Part shown: one piece after another, positions 1-8,301 of the stretch
Layout: every line of letters starts with the position of its first letter
Numbering within the stretch: position 1 is the stretch's first letter
Assembly: GCA_937873105.1 (NCBI GenBank)
Contig: CALMWD010000147.1
Span: 1-8,424, forward strand
Reading direction: 5' to 3'
DNA from: an uncultured Rhodanobacteraceae bacterium
GTDB lineage: Bacteria; Pseudomonadota; Gammaproteobacteria; Xanthomonadales; Ahniellaceae
Length of the DNA: 8,424 nt
Program-made: the position numbers and the translations under genes
The notes under the pieces: model-generated
Database searches by the model: none
The model's input: only the letters and a program-made list of their open reading frames with translations
What the model was told of the DNA's origin: nothing

Positions 1-521
1 CCGCGCAGTTGCAGACGGGCGTGTTCAGCGAGGGCGTTCTGTCCTTCATGGACATGCCGAATTTGGGCAAGGCGGAGGCGTCCTTGTCCGCCCTCAAGGC
101 GCATCGGTCGGGAATCTTCCGGGCCCGCCGTTCGCGCATGCTCGGCGAAACGGTGAGTGTCCCGGCGACGGGCGGCGAGATGCGCGCGCGCATCGGCGGC
201 ACCGTCCCGGTCCATGAAATCATCCCGGCCGAGTTGCCTTCTTGGCATGTGCAAGGCCGTTTGCTCGATCCGGGCCTGCGGCAGCAAGTCGACGGCGTGA
301 TCGTCGTCGATCGCGCCGGCCGTGTGGTCGGAACCGGCGAGTTCGGGTTTCGGTCCGGCGGCGGCGATTCCCGGCGCCTGGACGACATGGCCGATGGTTT
401 CGACGCCTACTTCCGCAGCGAAGCGCCTTGCGAGGAGCTGCGGATCCTGGGCGTGGACGACGATGTCCGGCAGGTCGTGCCGCTCGGTCCCGTCCTGCCT
501 TGCGCCTTGCCTTCCGGATGA
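1..521 (+). CDS. C-terminal part of an unrecognised protein (5' end outside window)
   Basis: An open frame enters from the left edge (first whole codon at position 3) and ends with TGA at 519-521, giving about 172 residues. A TTG at 9 could be read as a start, but nothing resembling a ribosome binding site fits before it and the frame stays open to the edge, so I treat the gene as cut by the window. The visible part looks soluble: a basic stretch with ALKAHRSGIFRARRSR near residues 30-45, then a beta-rich segment with QQVDGVIVVDRAGRVVGTGEF near 97-117. I see no membrane helix and no catalytic motif that I recognise. The next gene is an ArnE-like membrane protein, so a C-terminal domain of a membrane glycosyltransferase or other envelope-sugar protein is possible, but this is context only. 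Codon third positions look more T-rich than in the - strand operon. Confidence 0.6.
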   Translation, partial: AQLQTGVFSEGVLSFMDMPNLGKAEASLSALKAHRSGIFRARRSRMLGETVSVPATGGEMRARIGGTVPVHEIIPAELPSWHVQGRLLDPGLRQQVDGVIVVDRAGRVVGTGEFGFRSGGGDSRRLDDMADGFDAYFRSEAPCEELRILGVDDDVRQVVPLGPVLPCALPSG

Positions 522-523
522 TT

Positions 524-527
524 GGAG
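524..527 (+). promoter_or_regulatory. Ribosome binding site for the SMR/ArnE-like gene
   Basis: GGAG lies 8 bases before the ATG at 536. This decides the start. The in-frame ATG at 518, which overlaps the upstream TGA as ATGA, has no comparable site and would only add six residues (MIGAIE). The site lies just after the stop of the upstream gene, so the two genes are probably co-transcribed. Confidence 0.6.
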
Positions 528-535
528 CCATCGAG

Positions 536-907
536 ATGCCGATGCACTTGCTGTTGTTGTTCGCTGCCGTCCTTGCCGCGGTTGGCCAGATGCTGTTCAA
601 GGCCGGTGCAGCCGGGCGCACCGGGCTGATGGAGTTCGTCAACCTCGCCGTGATCGGCGGTCTGGCCTGCTACGGACTCAGCACCCTGTTCTGGATCTAC
701 AGCTTGTCGAAGCTGCCGTTGCGTGTGGTTTATCCCTACACCGCCCTGACCTTCGTGCTGGTGTACGTTGGCGCCTTCCTTGTGTTCGGGGAGCGACCCG
801 GGCTGCGCGGCGTGCTCGGTGTCGCATTGGTGTTGGCCGGCTTGTTCCTGATCAACGGCGAACCATCGTCGCAGCACGCCACCGTGTCCCGGTCAGCGGA
901 GCGCTGA
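536..907 (+). CDS. Small four-helix SMR/ArnE-like membrane protein (possible lipid-linked sugar flippase subunit)
   Basis: The product is 123 residues and almost wholly hydrophobic, with four predicted membrane helices at about residues 2-20, 32-52, 57-77 and 86-106, the normal size of the small multidrug resistance/EamA-half family. Family-like features are GQMLFKAG in helix 1, the SLSKLPLRVVYPYTALTFVLVY stretch where helices 2 and 3 meet, and FGERP before helix 4. The pattern L-P-L-x-V-x-Y-P followed by a GE-containing loop is closest to ArnE/ArnF-type subunits, which move undecaprenyl-phosphate-linked sugars across the inner membrane; drug-efflux SMR proteins are the alternative. The conserved membrane Glu expected in helix 1 of EmrE-type pumps is not seen (Q/K occur there), which favours a non-drug role. 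It begins 14 bases after the upstream gene, probably in one operon. It ends two bases from the convergent kinase gene. ArnE/ArnF usually work as pairs and no partner is visible here. Confidence 0.75.
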   Translation: MPMHLLLLFAAVLAAVGQMLFKAGAAGRTGLMEFVNLAVIGGLACYGLSTLFWIYSLSKLPLRVVYPYTALTFVLVYVGAFLVFGERPGLRGVLGVALVLAGLFLINGEPSSQHATVSRSAER

Positions 908-910
908 ACC
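891..910. terminator. Short hairpin at the convergent junction, possible weak bidirectional terminator
   Basis: TCAGCG (893-898) and CGCTGA (902-907) form a 6-bp perfect stem with a GAG loop. It can be extended by GG (891-892) and CC (909-910) across a bulged A at 908. It contains the TGA of the + strand gene and touches the TAG of the - strand kinase gene. Neither strand has a T-run after the stem, so it is not a classic intrinsic terminator. It is the only hairpin I noticed at this junction. Confidence 0.25.
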
Positions 911-2228
911 TACTGCGGCAACGTGACCGTGACCTGCAGTCCGCCGGCGTCGCGGTTGGCGAGCGCGATGTGGCCGTTGTGGGCCTCGACGATTTCGCGG
1001 GTCAGGGCGAGGCCGAGGCCGGTGCCGCCGCGCTTGGTGGAATAGAAGGGCAGCAGGGCCTGCGCCAGCACGTCCTCGTTCATGCCGGGGCCGCGGTCGA
1101 GCACCTCGATGCGCAACGCGTTGGGCAGTTCGCGCGCCACCAGTTCCACCGCGTCGGCGGGCGAGCCCGATTCGTGCGCGTTCTTGATCAGGTTCAGCAG
1201 CGCCTGCTCCAGCTGCATCGCGTCGAACTTCGGGCGCCGCGACACCTCGCCCTGCGACACGAAACGCGCGGCCGCATGCAGGCGCTCGACGAAGTTCGGC
1301 CAGTCGACCGCGTCGATGCGCGGTGCCGGCAGCTTCGCGAACTGCGCGTAGCCGCGGATGAAGGCGTCGAGATGGCGGGCGCGCTCCTCGATCGCGGCGA
1401 ACACGGTCGGCAGCTTGTCGTGCTGGCCGCGGCGCGTCAGCTCGGCGCCGGAATGCGCCATCGAGGCGATCGGCGCCAGCGAATTGTTCAGTTCGTGGCT
1501 GATCAGGCGGATCACCTTCTTCCAGGTCTGCACCTCCTGGCGCCGCAGCTCCTGGGACAGGCCGCGCAGCAGGACCAGTTCGTGCGGTCGGCCGTTGAGC
1601 CGGAACGCGCGCCGCGACAGGTGGAAGATCTGTTCGTCGTCGGGCTTTTCGCCCTCGACGGTGAACAGTCCGTCGCCGCCGCGGCGCAGCGCGTCCGCCA
1701 GCGCCGGCACAGCAAGCAGGAGCAGGGCGTCGCGATGCAGGCCTTCGATGCGGCGGCCGTCGTGCAGCAGCTTGCGCGCCGCCAGGTTGCCGTAGATGAC
1801 GTGGCCGGCGGCGTCGAACAGCAACATCGCCACCGGCGTGTTCTGCACCATGGTGTCGAGCAGCAATTCGCGTTGCGCCAGGGCCAGGCGCTGCTCGCGC
1901 AGGGTGTCGCCGAGGGCGTTGTGCGCGCGCACCAGGTCGGCGAGTTCGTCGTTGCGCGCCCAGTGCAGGCCGAAGGCGAAGTCGCCGTCGCGATAACTGG
2001 TCACGGTCCCGGCCAGGGCCCGGAACAGCGAACGCAGCGGATCGACCTCGCGCCCGATCAGCAGCCACAGCGGCACGATCGAGACGCCCACCGCGGCCGC
2101 GGCCGCGAGCCAGGACGGATCGACCAGGGTGTCGAACAGCAGGGTCAGGGCCGCGACCGCCACGCCGTAGGCCAGCGCCGCCAGCGCATAACGCAGGCGC
2201 AGGCCGAAGCGGCGGCGGCGCGGTTCGT

Positions 2229-2232
<4 letters not shown>
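910..2232 (-). CDS. NtrY-like sensor histidine kinase with PAS domain and minimal periplasmic loop
   Basis: This 440-residue kinase is expected to autophosphorylate on His and pass the phosphate to the response regulator encoded just upstream. Domains in order: two membrane helices (about 14-36 and 41-59) joined by only a few residues, a HAMP-like linker (60-115), a PAS domain (about 120-225, with NTPVAMLLFDAAGHVIYGN), the H-box ISHELNNSLAPI with His246, the N-box NLIKNAHES with Asn351, DRGPGM (379-384), PFYSTK (395-400) and GGTGLGLAL (402-410). All ATP-binding and phospho-acceptor residues are present, so it should be active. The H-box type and helix arrangement resemble the NtrY group that pairs with NtrC regulators. 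The near absence of a periplasmic loop suggests it senses the membrane, a cytoplasmic ligand of the PAS domain, or the adjacent transporter. The start codon overlaps the regulator stop as ATGA (2229-2232) with no clear ribosome binding site, so translation is probably coupled. It ends with TAG at 910-912, two bases from a convergent gene. Confidence 0.92.
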
Positions 2233-3572
<1,340 letters not shown>

Positions 3573-3582
3573 GGACGAATCA

Positions 3583-4821
3583 TTACACGCTGCGCGTGGC
3601 CGTGGCCGGGGCGATCAGCGAGGCGCGCCGGGCCGGGGCGTAGGCGGCGATCTGGCCGATGACCCAGAGCAGGACCACGCCGATGCCGAGATGGGCGAGC
3701 GGCAGGCGTTCCAGGCCCAGTTCGCTGGCGACCATCGCGTTCAGCGCGAAGGCGAGTCCGATGCCGACCACGATGCCGATGCCGGTGACGATGAAGTTCT
3801 CGGTCAGGTAGTAGCGCACGATGTCGAAGCGGGTGGCGCCGAGCGCACGGCGCACGCCGATCTGCTTGCGGCGCTGGTTCACCCACAGGCTGGCCATGCC
3901 GAGGATGCCGCTGGCGGTCACGACCAGGAGCAGGCCGGTCATCGTGCCCATCAGGCCGACCATGAAGCGGTCGCTGCGGTAACGACGCTCGCGCAATTCG
4001 GTCATCGACCGGTTGGCGCCGAGCACGCGGCCGTTGCCGGGCTTCACGAGCAGCGCCTCGGCAGCCTTCATCGCCGCGGCACGCGCGCCCGGTTCGGTGC
4101 GCACGATGTACAGCGGCGAATCGGTGGCGCGGCGGAAGGGCACGATCATCGAGACGTCGCCGCGGTTCGCGAGACCCCAGGAAGCGCGGCCCCAGGGCGT
4201 GGTCAGGGCTTCGACGACGCCGACGATGCGCAGCTCGTCGGCATTCGGGCCGACGCCGAGGTAGAGGAGCTTGCCGATCGGCTGCGTCTCGCCCGGGAAG
4301 ACCTTGTCGATCAGCGCCTGGGTGACGACGACCGGGAACGGGCCTTCCGGGCTGTTCTCGCCGACCTGGATCTCGATCACGTCCGAGGGCGCGAGGTCGC
4401 GACCGGCGACGAGCTTGAGGCCAAGCGCGTCGACCAGCGAATCCGCGGCTTCGTAGAAGGCCACGCTGGTACTGATCTGCTGCTGGCTGCGGTCGACCGA
4501 GACGCCGGAGTTGTTGCCGCTTTGCGCCAGCGGCATCTGATTGGCCAGCGTCGCGTGCGTCACCCCCGGCAGGGCGCGCAGCCCGGCCAGATCGCGCGCG
4601 ATGTCGGCCATCGGATCGACCACCGGGCGATAGGCGCCGACGCCGATCATGAACGTGTTGTCCTCGTCCACGCCGGACGGCCGGTTCGCTTCCGCGAGTC
4701 GATCGCGCACGATGTAGAACACGTTGGCGACGATGGCCAGGGTCAGCGCGACCTGCGCGGCGATCACGAACACGCCGGTCTTGTTGCGCATCAGGGTCGA
4801 GAGAATGGGCTTGATTTCCAT
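3583..4821 (-). CDS. FtsX/MacB-like ABC transporter permease (second of the pair)
   Basis: The 412-residue permease has the MacB/FtsX plan without a fused ATPase. Membrane helix 1 is at about 16-38, followed by a large periplasmic domain of the MacB type (about 40-285). Helices 2-4 are at about 286-312, 341-363 and 377-397, with the cytoplasmic coupling motif RRKQIGVRRALGATR (317-331) between helices 2 and 3. MacB-type proteins do not carry substrate through the membrane; ATP hydrolysis inside drives a periplasmic movement (mechanotransmission) that pushes substrate into the adaptor and exit channel. The start at 4821 is chosen from an AAGGAA site six bases or so upstream. The open frame runs much further back, but that part is antisense-frame shadow of the other permease. 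The gene lies 23 bases after that permease and 10 before the regulator. It has diverged strongly from its partner in the periplasmic domain but keeps the coupling motif, so the two probably form a heterodimer. Confidence 0.9.
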   Translation of the reverse strand: MEIKPILSTLMRNKTGVFVIAAQVALTLAIVANVFYIVRDRLAEANRPSGVDEDNTFMIGVGAYRPVVDPMADIARDLAGLRALPGVTHATLANQMPLAQSGNNSGVSVDRSQQQISTSVAFYEAADSLVDALGLKLVAGRDLAPSDVIEIQVGENSPEGPFPVVVTQALIDKVFPGETQPIGKLLYLGVGPNADELRIVGVVEALTTPWGRASWGLANRGDVSMIVPFRRATDSPLYIVRTEPGARAAAMKAAEALLVKPGNGRVLGANRSMTELRERRYRSDRFMVGLMGTMTGLLLVVTASGILGMASLWVNQRRKQIGVRRALGATRFDIVRYYLTENFIVTGIGIVVGIGLAFALNAMVASELGLERLPLAHLGIGVVLLWVIGQIAAYAPARRASLIAPATATRSV

Positions 4822-4826
4822 GGTCG

Positions 4827-4832
4827 TTCCTT
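4827..4832 (-). promoter_or_regulatory. Ribosome binding site of the second permease
   Basis: On the - strand AAGGAA stands 5 bases before the ATG at 4821. It fixes the start of the second permease inside a much longer open frame. The same AAGGAAC followed by a similar short spacer precedes the ATPase gene (6898-6903). Confidence 0.7.
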
Positions 4833-4844
4833 GGATGCGTGGGT

Positions 4845-6158
4845 TCACTGCGACTTCAACTGCATCGCCGGCATGACCTGGGCGGCGCGCCAGGTCGGCA
4901 ACAGGCCGGCGAGCACCGCGGACACGACCGCGAGCGCGACGGTGGCGGCCAGCAGCGGCACGTCCATGCGGGCGATGCCGGCTTCGCCGAGGCCGTACTT
5001 GTCGACGATGGCCAGGCCGAAGTAGCTCAGGCCGAGCCCGACCACGCCGCCGATGGCGCCGATCACGACGGTTTCGACCAGGTACTGGCGCACGATCTCC
5101 ATGCGCGTTGCGCCGAGTGCACGGCGCACGCCGATCTCGCCGCCGCGGGCGGTGAACTTGGCCAGCAGTAGGCCGATGACGTTGACCAGGCAGACGAGCA
5201 GGAAGCCGAAGGCGATCCAGGTCTGCAGGCGGGTGTCGGAATCGACGACTTCGTTGAAGGCCAGCCATTCGCGCAGGTTGCGCAGCGCGAAGTTCTCCGG
5301 GCGCGGCATGCGTCCGAGCTTCTTCTGCTCGGCGAAGTAGGCGCTGAGGTAGTCGCGGTACTCGGCCACGGCGGCGGCGTCGGGCAGCTCCACCCAGTAC
5401 TGGATCCAGTTGCATTCGGCCTTGAGGAAGCCGGCGAAGCCGGGCTCGTTGCGGCCGCCGCTGCAGTTGGTCCAGCCGTTGTTGTTCCACTCGCGCGCGA
5501 TCGCGTTCCGGAACGGCACGAACAGATCCTCGGCATCGGAGATGGCGCCGCCGCCGCCGAGGATGCGGTAGAACTTCGGTACCGGGCGCCAGTGGTCGAT
5601 GACGCCGCTGACGCGGTAGTCGCGATCGTCGATGCGCAGGCTCCGGCCGGTCGGGTCGGTGTCGCCGTACAGGCGTTCCGACAGTTCGCGGCTGATGACC
5701 ACGACGAAGGCGCCGTCGCGATCGGCGGCCTCGTCCCAGGCGTTGCCGTGCAGGAAGGGCACGTCGAACATGCGGAAGAAGCTGGCCGTGGTCGCCAGGC
5801 CGGGTTCGAAGAACGGCGGCAGGTCGGCGCGGCCGGAATCGATGGTCGGGGACAGGCCATAGATCGCGACGCGGTCCTTGCCCTTGCCGTCCTTCAGCAG
5901 GTTCATCGTGTCGATGTAGCTGAGCTGGTGATCCGGGTCGTCGCCGGGCGTGTAGCCCTCCAGCGGACCATTGTCGAGTTGCGGCACGAACAGCTGCGAA
6001 CTCTTGTGCGGCATCGGGTCGCCGCCGAGCACGTGCATGACGGTGTAGGCGGTCATGCTGGTGCCGACGCCGAAGCCGAGGATCAGCACCATCAGCGCCG
6101 TGAGGAACGGGTTGCGGCGCAGGCTGCGCGTGCCGAGCTTCAAGTAGTAGCGGAACAT
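4845..6158 (-). CDS. FtsX/MacB-like ABC transporter permease (first of the pair)
   Basis: This 437-residue permease has helix 1 at about 18-40, a large periplasmic domain (about 41-312) and helices 2-4 at about 313-335, 361-385 and 400-420. The coupling motif RGGEIGVRRALGATR (338-352) is nearly the same as in the following permease. The periplasmic domain carries two cysteines, C232 (WTNCSGG) and C249 (KAECNW), well placed for a disulfide; the partner permease has none in that domain. It is expected to sit in the inner membrane with the second permease, the ATPase dimer and the adaptor as a MacAB-like tripartite exporter. The start at 6158 is supported by AGGAG seven bases upstream. It begins 11 bases after the ATPase stop. 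The substrate is not readable; antibiotics, peptides, lipids or siderophore-like compounds are all known for the wider family. Confidence 0.9.
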   Translation of the reverse strand: MFRYYLKLGTRSLRRNPFLTALMVLILGFGVGTSMTAYTVMHVLGGDPMPHKSSQLFVPQLDNGPLEGYTPGDDPDHQLSYIDTMNLLKDGKGKDRVAIYGLSPTIDSGRADLPPFFEPGLATTASFFRMFDVPFLHGNAWDEAADRDGAFVVVISRELSERLYGDTDPTGRSLRIDDRDYRVSGVIDHWRPVPKFYRILGGGGAISDAEDLFVPFRNAIAREWNNNGWTNCSGGRNEPGFAGFLKAECNWIQYWVELPDAAAVAEYRDYLSAYFAEQKKLGRMPRPENFALRNLREWLAFNEVVDSDTRLQTWIAFGFLLVCLVNVIGLLLAKFTARGGEIGVRRALGATRMEIVRQYLVETVVIGAIGGVVGLGLSYFGLAIVDKYGLGEAGIARMDVPLLAATVALAVVSAVLAGLLPTWRAAQVMPAMQLKSQ

Positions 6159-6165
6159 GTTCGCG

Positions 6166-6170
6166 CTCCT
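6166..6170 (-). promoter_or_regulatory. Ribosome binding site of the first permease, overlapping the ATPase stop
   Basis: AGGAG on the - strand lies 7 bases before the ATG at 6158 and shares its first base (6170) with the TGA of the ATPase gene (6172-6170). Terminating ribosomes would therefore sit on the binding site, which favours coupled, balanced production of ATPase and permease. Confidence 0.65.
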
Positions 6171-6892
6171 CAGGCCACGGCCGCTTCGGCACCGCGCGCG
6201 GCGACGCGCGCGAGCGGCGTGACGTGCTCGAGGTCGCTGACCTGGCCGTCGATGATGTGCACGTTGCGCTGCGCGCGCTGCGCCAGCTCCGGGTCGTGCG
6301 TCACCATCACGATGGTCGTGCCCTGGGCGTTGATTTCCTCGAGCAGCTCCATGACGCCGCGCGCCATCGCCGAATCGAGGTTGCCGGTCGGTTCGTCGGC
6401 GAGCAGCAGGCGCGGGTCGCCGGCGAGCGCGCGCGCGATCGCGACGCGTTGCTGCTGACCGCCCGAGAGTTCGGCCGGGTAGTGCTTCATGCGCGAGGCC
6501 AGGCCGACGCGTTCCAGCGCGTGCTCGATGCGCGCCTTGCGTTCCGGCGCCTTGAAGCCGCGGTAGCGCAGCGGCACGTCGACGTTGTCGAACAGGTTCA
6601 GGTCGGGGATCATGTTGAAGCCCTGAAAGATGAACCCGATCTTCTCATTGCGCAGGCGCGAGCGGGCGTTGTCGTCGAGGCCGCGGACCGGCACGCCGTC
6701 GATCAGGTATTCGCCGTCGGTGAATTCCTCGAGCAGGCCGGCGATGTTCAGGAAGGTGGTCTTGCCCGAGCCCGAGGGCCCGGTGACGGCGACGAATTCG
6801 CCTTCGCGCACGTGGATGTCGAAACCGCGCAGGGCGTGGGTTTCGATCAGGTGGGTGCGATAGACCTTGCTGAGTTTGCGCATCTGGAGCAT
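6170..6892 (-). CDS. ABC transporter ATP-binding protein, MacB/LolD type
   Basis: The 240-residue protein is a stand-alone nucleotide-binding subunit with every motif intact: Walker A GPSGSGKT (38-45), Q-loop Gln90 in FIFQGFN, signature LSGGQQQR (142-149), Walker B RLLLADEP with catalytic Glu167, D-loop NLDS (171-174) and switch His199 in VTHD. The LADEPTGNLDS wording and overall length are typical of the LolD/MacB/FtsE branch, which drives FtsX-like permeases. It should dimerise on the cytoplasmic face under the two permeases. A short alanine-rich tail (about 228-240) follows the conserved core. The start at 6892 is supported by AAGGAA upstream; an in-frame ATG three codons later (MRKLSK) is less well placed. 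It follows the adaptor gene by 52 bases, the largest gap in the operon, in which I see nothing but its ribosome binding site. Confidence 0.95.
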   Translation of the reverse strand: MLQMRKLSKVYRTHLIETHALRGFDIHVREGEFVAVTGPSGSGKTTFLNIAGLLEEFTDGEYLIDGVPVRGLDDNARSRLRNEKIGFIFQGFNMIPDLNLFDNVDVPLRYRGFKAPERKARIEHALERVGLASRMKHYPAELSGGQQQRVAIARALAGDPRLLLADEPTGNLDSAMARGVMELLEEINAQGTTIVMVTHDPELAQRAQRNVHIIDGQVSDLEHVTPLARVAARGAEAAVA

Positions 6893-6897
6893 GGCGG

Positions 6898-6903
6898 TTC
6901 CTT
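6898..6903 (-). promoter_or_regulatory. Ribosome binding site of the ATPase gene
   Basis: AAGGAA on the - strand stands 5 bases before the ATG at 6892 and favours that start over the ATG at 6883. Confidence 0.6.
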
Positions 6904-6944
6904 GTCGTGTCGGGGACGGGTCGTTCGTGGATTCGGGCGAGGGG

Positions 6945-8213
6945 TCAGCGGCCGACGCGGATGCGTTCGGCGTCCTCGAAGGCGTCGGTGCCGGCGATGA
7001 CGATGCGGTCGCCCGGCTGCAGGCCGTCGAGGATCTCGATCGCCTCCAGGCTGGTGGCGCCGAATTTCACCGGGCGGCGCTGGGCGATGCCGTCGCGCAC
7101 GACGAAGGCGTAGCGGCCGCCGTCCTCGTCGAAGAACGGGCCGCGCTGCACCAGCAGCACGTCCGGCTTGTGTTCGATCAGCACCCGCGCCTGCACGCGC
7201 TGGTTCTGGCGCAGGCCCTGCGGCTCGGCGTCGTCGAAGCGCACGCGGGCGAGCACGTTGGCGCCGGTGATCTCGGGCGAGACCGAGGCCAGCGTGCCGG
7301 TGTTCTTGCCGTTCGGCAGGGTCAGCTCGACCGGCATGCCGATGCCGAGTTCGTCGGCGAAGGATTCCGGCACCTCGATCTCGACCTCCAGGCGCGACAG
7401 GTCGACGACCACCATCAGCGGCGCGTCGCGCGCGATCATCGCGCGGTCGACGACGTTGATCGTGCCGACGATGCCGTCCACCGGCGCGCGCACGGTCAGT
7501 TCCTCGTAGCGGCGCTCGAGGTCGGAGACCACGGCGCGCTGGCGGCGCAGTTCCTGTTCGCGCGTGCGCTGTTCGAAGCCGACCGCGTCGACGTTCAGTT
7601 CGGAATCGGCGGCGGCGTGCTTGGCGCGGATCTCCGCGGCCTGCAGCGCGTCCTTGGCGCGCAGGTAGTCGATCTCGGCGATGGCGCCCTTCTCGAAGCC
7701 GCGCTCGCTGCGTTCGAGGTCGCGGACGGCGGCGAGCCTTGCCACTTCGGCTTCGTCGGCGGCCTTGCGCGCGTTCAGGCGGTTGCGTTCCGATTCGATG
7801 CGGGCGCGGCTGGTTTCGGCGTCGACGCGGGCCAGGATGGCGCGTTCGCGTTCGAGTTCGGAGTCGAGTTCCGGCGAGTCGATGACGGCGAGCACGTCGC
7901 CGCGCTTGACGGTGGCGCCGGCGCGCGTTTCCAGCTTCACGGTGCCGGCGGCCGGTGCATACAGGTTCGGGCTGTTCGCGGCCACGACGCGGCCGTTGGC
8001 CAGCACGTCGCGGGTGAGTTCGCCGCGGCGCACCTCGGCGAAGCGCAGGCGACCGCCGTCGACCGAGCGTTCGGCCGCGAGCCAGGCATACACCGACCAG
8101 CTGACGACGATCAGGGCCAGGGCCGCGGCGGCGATCAGGAGCAGGCGCTTGGGCGAACGCGCCGGCGCCGGGGCGGCGATCACGCGGTCTTGGGCGGAGG
8201 TATCTCGAATCAT
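6945..8213 (-). CDS. Periplasmic adaptor subunit of an efflux system (MacA/HlyD type membrane fusion protein)
   Basis: The 422-residue protein has a short cytoplasmic N-terminus, one membrane anchor (about 23-44, LLLIAAAALALIVVSWSVYA), then the periplasmic adaptor plan. The first half of the lipoyl domain is at about 78-112 (APAAGTVKLETRAGATVKRGDVLAVID), followed by a long charged alpha-helical hairpin/coiled coil (about 115-238, rich in E, R, A). The second lipoyl half is at about 238-270 (LTVRAPVDGIVG) and beta-barrel and membrane-proximal domains run to the end (VLVQRGPFF, LDGLQPGDRIVIAG at about 395-408). In MacA-type systems this protein joins the permease to a TolC-type outer-membrane channel through the hairpin tip. 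No lipoprotein Cys is seen, so it is anchored by the helix. The start at 8213 has only a weak GGA eight bases upstream, but longer reading upstream would run through the sigma-54 promoter. It is the first gene of the six-gene unit; no outer-membrane channel gene is in the window. Confidence 0.93.
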   Translation of the reverse strand: MIRDTSAQDRVIAAPAPARSPKRLLLIAAAALALIVVSWSVYAWLAAERSVDGGRLRFAEVRRGELTRDVLANGRVVAANSPNLYAPAAGTVKLETRAGATVKRGDVLAVIDSPELDSELERERAILARVDAETSRARIESERNRLNARKAADEAEVARLAAVRDLERSERGFEKGAIAEIDYLRAKDALQAAEIRAKHAAADSELNVDAVGFEQRTREQELRRQRAVVSDLERRYEELTVRAPVDGIVGTINVVDRAMIARDAPLMVVVDLSRLEVEIEVPESFADELGIGMPVELTLPNGKNTGTLASVSPEITGANVLARVRFDDAEPQGLRQNQRVQARVLIEHKPDVLLVQRGPFFDEDGGRYAFVVRDGIAQRRPVKFGATSLEAIEILDGLQPGDRIVIAGTDAFEDAERIRVGR

Positions 8214-8246
8214 GGCGGTCGTCCGTGGAAATCCCGGACCAACGGC

Positions 8247-8261
8247 GCAATTCCCGTGCCA
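8247..8261 (-). promoter_or_regulatory. Sigma-54 (-24/-12) promoter of the efflux/two-component operon
   Basis: Read on the - strand, 8261 to 8247 is TGGCACGGGAATTGC, matching the sigma-54 consensus TGGCAC-N5-TTGC without a mismatch and with exact GG-to-GC spacing. Transcription should begin about 12 bases past the GC, near 8235, giving a leader of roughly 20 bases before the adaptor ATG at 8213. The operon it drives encodes an NtrC-type activator, which such promoters require, so sequence and context agree. Confidence 0.88.
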
Positions 8262-8265
8262 CTCT

Positions 8266-8278
8266 CAAGGCATTGATG
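8266..8278 (-). promoter_or_regulatory. Possible IHF binding site between promoter and upstream sites
   Basis: On the - strand, CATCAATGCCTTG fits the IHF consensus WATCAANNNNTTR at every defined base but the first (C instead of A/T). It lies in an AT-rich patch (about 8266-8300) that stands out from its GC-rich surroundings, between the sigma-54 promoter and the octamer cluster, where IHF commonly bends DNA to bring the activator to the polymerase. A second partial match starts with AATCAA at 8294-8289. The site is closer to the -24 element than in many studied promoters, so this is tentative. Confidence 0.35.
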
Positions 8279-8301
8279 TCAAAGGAATTTGATTCGACTT
8301 C

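Noticed and set aside
518..535. Upstream ATG at 518 as start of the SMR-like gene
   Set aside because: The ATGA overlap is attractive, but the GGAG at 524-527 fits the ATG at 536 and helix 1 begins there; the choice changes only six residues.
3845..5137. 19-base direct repeat (3845-3863 and 5119-5137) as a mobile-element or recombination repeat
   Set aside because: Both copies encode the conserved IGVRRAL coupling motif in paralogous permeases, so duplication and selection explain it.
4822..6192. N-terminal half of an 869-codon - strand open frame that continues into the second permease
   Set aside because: The part before 4821 is Arg/Pro-rich shadow of the first permease in another frame; the real start has a good ribosome binding site at 4827-4832.
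5592..6458. + strand open frame opposite the ATPase/permease junction
   Set aside because: No recognisable domain, and the ATPase with all motifs occupies the other strand.
6847..8268. - strand 473-codon open frame in a different frame over the adaptor gene
   Set aside because: Arg/Ala/Pro-rich shadow frame overlapping the true adaptor frame; it would start within the sigma-54 promoter.
6867..8276. + strand open frame of 469 codons opposite the adaptor gene
   Set aside because: Shadow: repetitive Val/Asp/Gly/Ala composition, crosses the sigma-54 promoter, and the adaptor domains are clear on the - strand.
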